NCBI RefSeq assembly: GCF_003185915.1
Contig: NZ_QHLZ01000005.1
Span: 186,001-250,000 of the forward strand
Direction of reading: 5' to 3'
Length of the DNA: 64,000 nucleotides
Source: Arthrobacter psychrochitiniphilus
Lineage (GTDB): Bacteria > Actinomycetota > Actinomycetes > Actinomycetales > Micrococcaceae
In this document: positions 58,799 through 64,000 of the stretch, piece after piece
Position numbering within the stretch: the first letter of the stretch is position 1
Layout of the letters: every line of letters begins with the position of its first letter
Translations under genes and position numbers: made by a program
Notes under the pieces: model-generated
The model's input: the letters and a program-made list of their open reading frames with translations, nothing else
Database searches by the model: none
What the model was told of the DNA's origin: nothing

Positions 58799-60243
58799 AG
58801 GACTCGACCGGACCGGCCAAGGAGCCTATTGAAGGCACGGACCCCGCGCCGCTGTCTGATCGCTTCGGCGCGCAGATCTCCCATGGCGACATCCGGGAAG
58901 TTCGGGGGCCACTGCTTGTAGTGGGCGGGGCTGGCGGTGTTGGGTGGGACGAATTCGCCACCATTGACCTAGCCGGAGGGGAAAGCCGTCATGGGTTGGT
59001 GCTGGAGGTGGACCGGGATCTGGCAACCTTGCAGGTGCTGGAAAGTACAGATGGTATGTCCCTGGGCGGAATCGGGGTCCGGTTTGACGGCCGTCCTCTG
59101 CATGTCCAAGTCGGCACCCAGTGGCTTGGCAGGGTCTGCAACGGTCGTGGGGAACCGCTCGACGGCGGGCCACCGGTGACGGGCACGGCAACACTGCCTG
59201 TTAGCGGGTGGCCGCTGAATCCGGTTTACAGGGAGCCTCCACAGGAGCCAGTTCTGACCGGCATCTCAGTGATCGATGGGTTAATGACCCTTGTCAGAGG
59301 ACAAAAGCTGCCTATCTTCTCGGTGCCGGGATTACCTCACCTGACGCTGGCCACCCAGATAGCGGCACAGGCCACCTCCAGCGGCCAGTCGTTTCGGGTG
59401 GTATTTGCTGCCATGGGGTTGACCCATGCGGACATCGCCTTTGTCCGGGATCGTCTTGAAGAACGCTCTGCAGAGAAGGAACTGATCCTGCTACTGAACG
59501 CTGCCGACGATCCGGTCATAGAACGCATCCTCACCCCGCGGATTGCGCCAACGATCGCCGAACACTTGGCCTATACCGAAAGTCACGATGTTTTGGTGGT
59601 CATGTCCGACATGACCAGCTACGCCGAAGCCGTACGTGAGGTGTCCGCCGCCCGGCGCGAAATCCCGGCCCGGCGTGGTTACCCAGGCTATCTGTACAGC
59701 GATCTTGCGACCCTTTACGAACGCTGCGGGAGGGTCAAGGGACACGATGGTTCTGTGACGATTGTGCCGGTGCTGACGATGCCGGCAGGCGACATCACTC
59801 ATCCGGTGCCGGATCTGACCGGATATATCACGGAAGGTCAGATCGTCCTTGCCCCCGACATAGCCGCGCGCGGCATCTATCCTCCGGTGGATGTCCTGTC
59901 CTCGCTTTCTCGGCTAATGCGCAGTGGCGCAGGCAAGGGTCGGACCCGGGAAGACCACCCCGATGTGGCGGCACAGGTGTTGGCCGCCTTGGCGCGCGCG
60001 CGGCAGGCCACCGAGCTGGCCGAGCTGGTGGGTGAAGCTGCTTTGAGCGAAACAGACCGCAGCTACATTTTGTACCGAACCTTGGTGGAGAAGGGACTTT
60101 TTGATCAAGCGCGGGATGAGAGCAGGACTTTGGAAGATACCTTGGGCCGGGCCTGGACGGCTTTGGCGGCACTTCCGGATAAAGAATTGACGATGCTGCC
60201 CAGGGTGTTCTTGGATCGATACCTGCCCAGAAGTGGCAGCTGA
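58795..60243 (+). CDS. V-type ATPase subunit B
   Basis: The 482-residue nucleotide-binding but non-catalytic head subunit. It has GISVIDGLMTLVRGQKLPIFSVPGLPHL in place of a P-loop, FAAMGLTHADIAFVRDRLEE, VMSDMTSYAEAVREVSAARREIP and GYPGYLYSDLATLYERCGR. The last stretch contains the conserved Arg finger region. The ATG overlaps the end of subunit A (ATGA). Confidence 0.96.
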   Translation: MKDSTGPAKEPIEGTDPAPLSDRFGAQISHGDIREVRGPLLVVGGAGGVGWDEFATIDLAGGESRHGLVLEVDRDLATLQVLESTDGMSLGGIGVRFDGRPLHVQVGTQWLGRVCNGRGEPLDGGPPVTGTATLPVSGWPLNPVYREPPQEPVLTGISVIDGLMTLVRGQKLPIFSVPGLPHLTLATQIAAQATSSGQSFRVVFAAMGLTHADIAFVRDRLEERSAEKELILLLNAADDPVIERILTPRIAPTIAEHLAYTESHDVLVVMSDMTSYAEAVREVSAARREIPARRGYPGYLYSDLATLYERCGRVKGHDGSVTIVPVLTMPAGDITHPVPDLTGYITEGQIVLAPDIAARGIYPPVDVLSSLSRLMRSGAGKGRTREDHPDVAAQVLAALARARQATELAELVGEAALSETDRSYILYRTLVEKGLFDQARDESRTLEDTLGRAWTALAALPDKELTMLPRVFLDRYLPRSGS

Positions 60244-60245
60244 AA

Positions 60246-60845
60246 ATGAGCGGCACGGGACGCGCGGCAAGGGTTCGGCTTGAACGTCGCCTTGAAACAG
60301 CGCGCCACGGTGCGCGCCTTTTGGACCGCAAACAGCGTATCTTGATGGATCAGATTGAACGGCTACACCTGCACATGGACCAGACCCGGGCGGAGTGGGA
60401 GGATCTCGCCGGGGAAGCTGCCGTGTGGCTGCGTCGCTCAGCCGCCCTGGACGGCAGCGCCCGGATAGCGGCGGCGGCGCCGTTGGCCGACGCTACAGTA
60501 TTTTTCCGGTGGGGTAACGCGATGGGTGTTACGTATCCCGAAGATGCGCAATGCGCTCTTCCTGCGTTGCTAGCGCAGTCGGGAAGTTCGGCTCTATCCT
60601 ACGCTGCTTCTGTCCATCGCAGCGCGCTCGTTGCTGGAGCCCGCCATGCCTCTATCCAGCGCGCTGAGTTGCTGCTGGCTGCTGAACTTCTGGCAACCCG
60701 GACACGTCAGCGAGCGGTTGAGAGCCGGTGGATTCCCAAGCTGGAGGACGAGCTGGCGAATATTCGAAGGCAGCTCGACGCCCAGGAGCTTGAAGAGAGC
60801 CTGCGCCTTCGCTGGGCCGCCGACAGGAAGTCTGGCGACGGATGA
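60246..60845 (+). CDS. V-type ATPase subunit D
   Basis: The 199-residue rotor shaft subunit: a long antiparallel coiled coil (RLERRLETARHGARLLDRKQ at the start, LLAAELLATRTRQRAVE and ELANIRRQLDAQELEESL at the end). It is the last gene of the operon. Gene order G/H-C-I-K-F-E-A-B-D gives a complete V/A-type rotary ATPase. The direction (ATP-driven pump or synthase) and ion (H+ or Na+) are not determined by the sequence. Confidence 0.9.
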   Translation: MSGTGRAARVRLERRLETARHGARLLDRKQRILMDQIERLHLHMDQTRAEWEDLAGEAAVWLRRSAALDGSARIAAAAPLADATVFFRWGNAMGVTYPEDAQCALPALLAQSGSSALSYAASVHRSALVAGARHASIQRAELLLAAELLATRTRQRAVESRWIPKLEDELANIRRQLDAQELEESLRLRWAADRKSGDG

Positions 60846-61040
60846 GGGCGCGGTTCTATTGGTGGCATGAGGGACCACGATATTCTAGGGACAGGTCCTG
60901 AGAGTTTGCTAACTTGTGAGCTACGGCGAGCACTTGTTCCTTTGCATCGCACGCCCATTCCAACGAGCAGGGTGACGACGCAGTTAGCGCATGTTAGCAA
61001 CCCTCCATCACTGTGCGACGCCGGTGGCAGGCAGCCAAGT

Positions 61041-61580
61041 TTAGTGGTGAATGAACTGTTCCATGGCTTTTCCTACGCTGACGCCCCAGTCTCGAGCTCG
61101 GTCCAGCTCACCTTCTTCGAGGGTGTTGTCCCTGGACACGAGGAAGCTCTCTGGCGAAATGACGGTGCGCGAGCCGCGTTTCGTGAGCGCGTGTTCGATG
61201 TGCCCTGACGCTGCTCCTGTCAGAATGTGCGCCTTGTCCGCTCGCGTGTCGAAGGCTGCGCACAGAGCAGGAACCAGATCAAGATCCTTGATCCATTCAC
61301 GTACCCCCATGCCCGGCGTTGAGGGTTCGAGTGACAGATGCTTGGAGGCGTCGCTGGCCCACGTTATTGCTTCTTTGCGCGATTCCGGTCTTGTCATGCC
61401 ATGGACATGGGTTGGTCCGCCCAGAACCAACAAGTCGGCCGAACGCGTGGCCTCTTTAGCTCGCGGATCGTTGACGTTTGCCGTGACCACCACGCCAAAG
61501 GGAGCCAGCCCTTCAGCGACCGCCAAAGCGACGGCGCGTGTGTTGCCAAACATGGATTCATAAACGACGACGACACTCAT
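61041..61580 (-). CDS. Flavodoxin domain protein
   Basis: A 179-residue FMN protein. The phosphate-binding loop is VYESMFGNTRAVALAVAEGL at the N-terminus, and LLVLGGPTHVHGMTRPESR is the second FMN loop. Such short flavodoxin-fold proteins act as electron carriers or NAD(P)H quinone/thiol reductases. It is convergent with the V-ATPase operon. A palindrome at 61633-61649 lies about 53 bp upstream of the ATG. Confidence 0.9.
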   Translation of the reverse strand: MSVVVVYESMFGNTRAVALAVAEGLAPFGVVVTANVNDPRAKEATRSADLLVLGGPTHVHGMTRPESRKEAITWASDASKHLSLEPSTPGMGVREWIKDLDLVPALCAAFDTRADKAHILTGAASGHIEHALTKRGSRTVISPESFLVSRDNTLEEGELDRARDWGVSVGKAMEQFIHH

Positions 61581-61632
61581 CTGGATTGCCTTTCGTGTGG
61601 ATCAAGAGTTGCCGGTTTCTGTTTCAAGATTT

Positions 61633-61649
61633 ACTGGTCCCGGTCCAGT
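61633..61649. promoter_or_regulatory. Palindrome upstream of flavodoxin gene
   Basis: ACTGGTCCCGGTCCAGT: outer ACTGG/CCAGT arms are perfectly complementary and the core nearly so. At about 53 bp before the flavodoxin ATG it could be an operator. The sequence differs from the DosR-box-like sites, so a different regulator may bind. Confidence 0.4.
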
Positions 61650-62504
61650 GCACCAGTGCCGAACGACCCACTGCTCTGGAGGGGGAGCTGACGGCTGTGG
61701 GGGACTAGGAGGCGTCGCTCAACGCCATCGTGACTGTCAGGGGCCGCTGCACTACTATTCATGGTGATTCACCTCTTGGGGGGGGAAATTCAACACGGAT
61801 AACCTGGGGGCTTTCTCCTCATAAGGGCTCCTTGGGGGTCGAGGTGGGCCATATGGGGGAGCATCGAAGGAGTGTGCCGGCCGTCCTCGCCATGGAGTGA
61901 TTCAGCCACCATGGATGCAGCAGGGGAAAGGGCCATGGCCTCGTGTCGGTGTCCACTTTAGGTTTCGCTAACGCCGGCTTTAACCGGGACATTGGGCAGA
62001 GGATACGACGACGGTTGGCCAACAAGGTGATTACGGAACCGTGCCCTCGGCAACGGCTGAGGCAAATTCACCCAAGTCCAGGCGTTGCACACACCGTGAT
62101 TTCGGAGTCTATGCATAGCAACACCCGACATGCCGTGGTGGCCGCGGGCAGGGGAACCCCAGTCTGCTCAAGTGCTGCCCGTGAAGGCATATGCGAATGG
62201 ATGTGGTCCTTCGGCGGGACACGTGACCAGGCTGTCGTCTGCGGTGTCTAGCATGACGCGGCATCTTTGCCGACTGGCCGCGCGTTTAGACGCTTTGGTC
62301 GGCCTCTAGGCAGTAAGGGGTTCTCCACGCGGGATACTGCGGGAAGTTTCCCCTTCACCGGCAAGGGTACGGGTTTGTTGCCACAGGAAGAGACTCTGGC
62401 ATAGGTCTTCAGCCATGTTGTGCACAAGGTGCTTCCGACGCAGTGGGAGGCACCTCGGTCCCGTGTTCCGAAGCTGAGTAGGGTTGTCGTCATAAAGAGG
62501 ACTG
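61650..62504. other. Gene-poor region
   Basis: About 850 bp between the flavodoxin upstream palindrome and the upstream site of the second USP gene. Open frames here (for example 61943-62251 plus, 62248-62493 minus) show no family resemblance. It may contain decayed genes; I recognise none. Confidence 0.5.
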
Positions 62505-62519
62505 GTGACGTTGGACCCT
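62505..62519 (+). promoter_or_regulatory. DosR-box-like site before second USP gene
   Basis: GTGACGTTGGACCCT, two mismatches from GGGACTTTGGACCCT at 63669-63683. It lies 68 bp before the USP ATG. A further CCCTAG/CTAGGG inverted pair follows it (62516-62521, 62533-62538). Confidence 0.45.
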
Positions 62520-62587
62520 AGACGGCGCTGACCTAGGGCGTCAGTATTGATCACAGAAGACAGCTCAACCAACGGAAGGCTTGCACC

Positions 62588-63040
62588 ATGGGTAAAGAGA
62601 AGGAAACTGGCCGTATTGTCGTCGGAATCGATGGGTCCGCAGAGTCCATAGTAGCCCTCAGGGAAGCCGAACGTGTCGCAAAGGCAACTGGTTCATGGCT
62701 CGATGTGGTGACATGCTGGAGCGATTCAACATTCGCAGCCGGGCAGTCTTCAACGAGTGCTTCGGATCTTGAAAACAGGGCCCGCCAACTCCTCCAAGAC
62801 AGCGTCTCGAACACCTTCGGGACACCATTGCCGGATAGAGTCTCCACGAGTTTGGTCCGGGGCCAGCCGCGACAGAAACTGATTGAGCTCAGTGATGGTG
62901 CGGACATGTTAGTGGTTGGGCGGCGGGGGCATGGCGGGTTTTCCGGCCTTCTTTTGGGCTCAGTCAGCCAGGCGTGCGTGGCCCATGCGCACTGTCCAGT
63001 GCTGGTCGTTAATATGGGCCACGATGGTGAGAGCCTTTAG
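62588..63040 (+). CDS. Universal stress protein
   Basis: A 150-residue single USP domain: IVVGIDGSAESIVALREAE at the start and the ATP-binding signature GRRGHGGFSGLLLGSVSQA near the end, followed by CPVLVVN. It is clearly related to the first USP of the island. A purine-rich AACGGAAGG stretch stands before the ATG. It is convergent with the PPOX gene. Confidence 0.93.
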   Translation: MGKEKETGRIVVGIDGSAESIVALREAERVAKATGSWLDVVTCWSDSTFAAGQSSTSASDLENRARQLLQDSVSNTFGTPLPDRVSTSLVRGQPRQKLIELSDGADMLVVGRRGHGGFSGLLLGSVSQACVAHAHCPVLVVNMGHDGESL

Positions 63041-63161
63041 CGCGATCAGTAGTGAGACATCAGTAATGAAACATGTCGACTCCGATGACCGGCATGCCGG
63101 GACGTCGTGTTGCCGAACATGGAGTGACTGAAATTACCGCCAAGGGGCCGCTTCAGGTGTC

Positions 63162-63641
63162 CTACTCGAGCCCGGCCCGGATCGTGTCATCCAAGGGAAC
63201 ATTCCACGTCATGGAAGCATCAAGGGTGAAGCGTCTGCCCGTCACTTCCTCAGCGACGATGCGTACGAGTTGGTCTTTTCCAACTCCCTGCCACGGAAAC
63301 ATGCCTTTGCTTGCCGTGTTAAGAACCTGGCTGTCTGAGGCGGTGATTTCGGTATGGCCCTTGACGACCACGCTCCACGCTACGCCGAACTCTCCACTCA
63401 CGGCGTCGGCCTCTAACGCAACCCATGCTTCGTGGCGGAGTGCATCGAGCTTTCTGCCGCCACCTGTTCGAAAGATGAGGGACTGCCCGTCTACCTTGTA
63501 GTTCACAGGGAAGACGTCGGGGCGTCCGTCCACGATGACGGCGAGCCGTCCGATGGACGTTTCAGAAAGTACCTTCCAGCATTGCCCGGGGGTAAGATTT
63601 TCTACTTTTGGTGCCAACGGATTTGCTCTCATGCAGATCAT
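63162..63641 (-). CDS. Pyridoxamine 5'-phosphate oxidase-like flavin protein
   Basis: About 159 residues with the split-barrel PNPOx-like fold: CWKVLSETSIGRLAVIVDGRPDVFPVNYKVDG and IFRTGGGRKLDALRHEAWVALEAD, followed by GVAWSVVVKGHTEI. Such small proteins bind FMN or F420 and are frequent in actinobacterial hypoxia regulons. The start is placed at ATG 63641 with GGAG upstream; a second ATG at 63632 is possible. A DosR-box-like site lies directly upstream. Confidence 0.88.
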   Translation of the reverse strand: MICMRANPLAPKVENLTPGQCWKVLSETSIGRLAVIVDGRPDVFPVNYKVDGQSLIFRTGGGRKLDALRHEAWVALEADAVSGEFGVAWSVVVKGHTEITASDSQVLNTASKGMFPWQGVGKDQLVRIVAEEVTGRRFTLDASMTWNVPLDDTIRAGLE

Positions 63642-63668
63642 ATTACGTCTGCTCCACCCTAGGGGAAT

Positions 63669-63683
63669 AGGGTCCAAAGTCCC
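63669..63683 (-). promoter_or_regulatory. DosR-box-like site before PPOX gene
   Basis: On the minus strand GGGACTTTGGACCCT, 27 bp before the ATG. It matches the core consensus GGGACTWWAGTCCC at 12 of 14 positions. It is the best of the three such sites in the window. Confidence 0.55.
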
Positions 63684-63707
63684 CGATGCCAGTACTGGAT
63701 GGCCCAT

Positions 63708-64000
63708 GGCTGGACGTGAACACGGACTAGGGTGTGATGGGGCGCCGTTGGATGCTATATCGATTCAATTCCCTCAGCGGGTACCAAACGTAAGATTGTG
63801 CTGGGAACCTCAAAGAGATTCCTCTTGAGCAGTGCAGGTGGACAAGGGCGAATGGTTCTTGGGTTCCATGGCGTTGTGGTTCCAACATTCGATGGGCGCT
63901 GTGGACTTTTAGGGATAAGCGGGTTCTGGCAGCGGCGCAGAGTCTTTGTCACGGACCCACTCTGCAAAGCGGGGGGCAGATCTTGCAGTGGCGGCAGGTC
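63708..64000. other. Window end, no gene recognised
   Basis: About 290 bp beyond the PPOX upstream site. No family-like frame is visible; a neighbouring gene may lie outside the window. Confidence 0.4.

Noticed and set aside
60906-60998. TTGCTAAC / GTTAGCAA inverted pair after the V-ATPase operon
   Set aside because: Arms are only 8 nt with about 75 bp between them and no T-run, so not a credible terminator.

Overview
The window looks like a chromosomal segment of a high-GC actinomycete, most likely a member of the Micrococcaceae close to Arthrobacter. The grounds are the DUF3000 / ribonuclease D / dxs neighbourhood, a DUF6421 gene, a menaquinone-type SdhCAB, frequent GTG starts and dense ATGA/GTGA overlaps. 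I saw no rRNA, tRNA, CRISPR or intact transposase. Family names come from reading conserved motifs, not from database searches.

Region 1 (about 0-17 kb) is orderly housekeeping DNA: dxs with two coupled genes (DUF402, unknown), an aldo/keto reductase, a Tat-type Rieske lipoprotein, a fatty-acid oxidation pair (fadA-fadB), ribonuclease D, DUF3000, a run of threonine aldolase-like / SDR / DUF6421 genes, msrB, a small unknown gene and a divergent alpha/beta hydrolase. Two nested inverted repeats sit between genes here (3413-3543 and 8859-8950).

Region 2 (about 17-29 kb) mixes decay with respiration genes. A DUF2252 gene is broken by two frameshifts, one at an 11-G run. An extensively deleted aconitase pseudogene lies directly behind an intact sdhCAB operon. 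Then come an FAD ferredoxin-reductase-like enzyme, a cytochrome b/molybdopterin oxidoreductase fusion and a sugar porter.

Region 3 (about 29-64 kb) looks like an energy-stress or hypoxia island. It holds transketolase, transaldolase and phosphoketolase (most of a bifid shunt), an Mg-type P-type ATPase, a P3A proton-pump ATPase overlapping phosphoketolase, a GH65 enzyme with a HAD phosphomutase-VOC fusion, a PfkB kinase, a complete nine-gene V-type ATPase operon, two universal stress proteins, a flavodoxin and a PPOX-type flavin protein. The mix (USPs, PfkB, P-type ATPase, HAD+GH65, flavin proteins) resembles the mycobacterial DosR dormancy regulon. Near-identical 15-bp sites close to the DosR box consensus lie upstream of both USP genes and the PPOX gene. 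Several genes here are damaged by internal deletions or frameshifts (FNR-like, lipid kinase, UPF0104-like membrane protein, slipin, DUF488), while the pumps and carbon enzymes are intact.

The proposed joint role is that sugar phosphates from GH65/PfkB/transketolase/transaldolase feed phosphoketolase, giving acetyl phosphate without oxygen, while several ion pumps manage membrane potential, pH and Mg2+. This is inference from gene content and the shared upstream sites.
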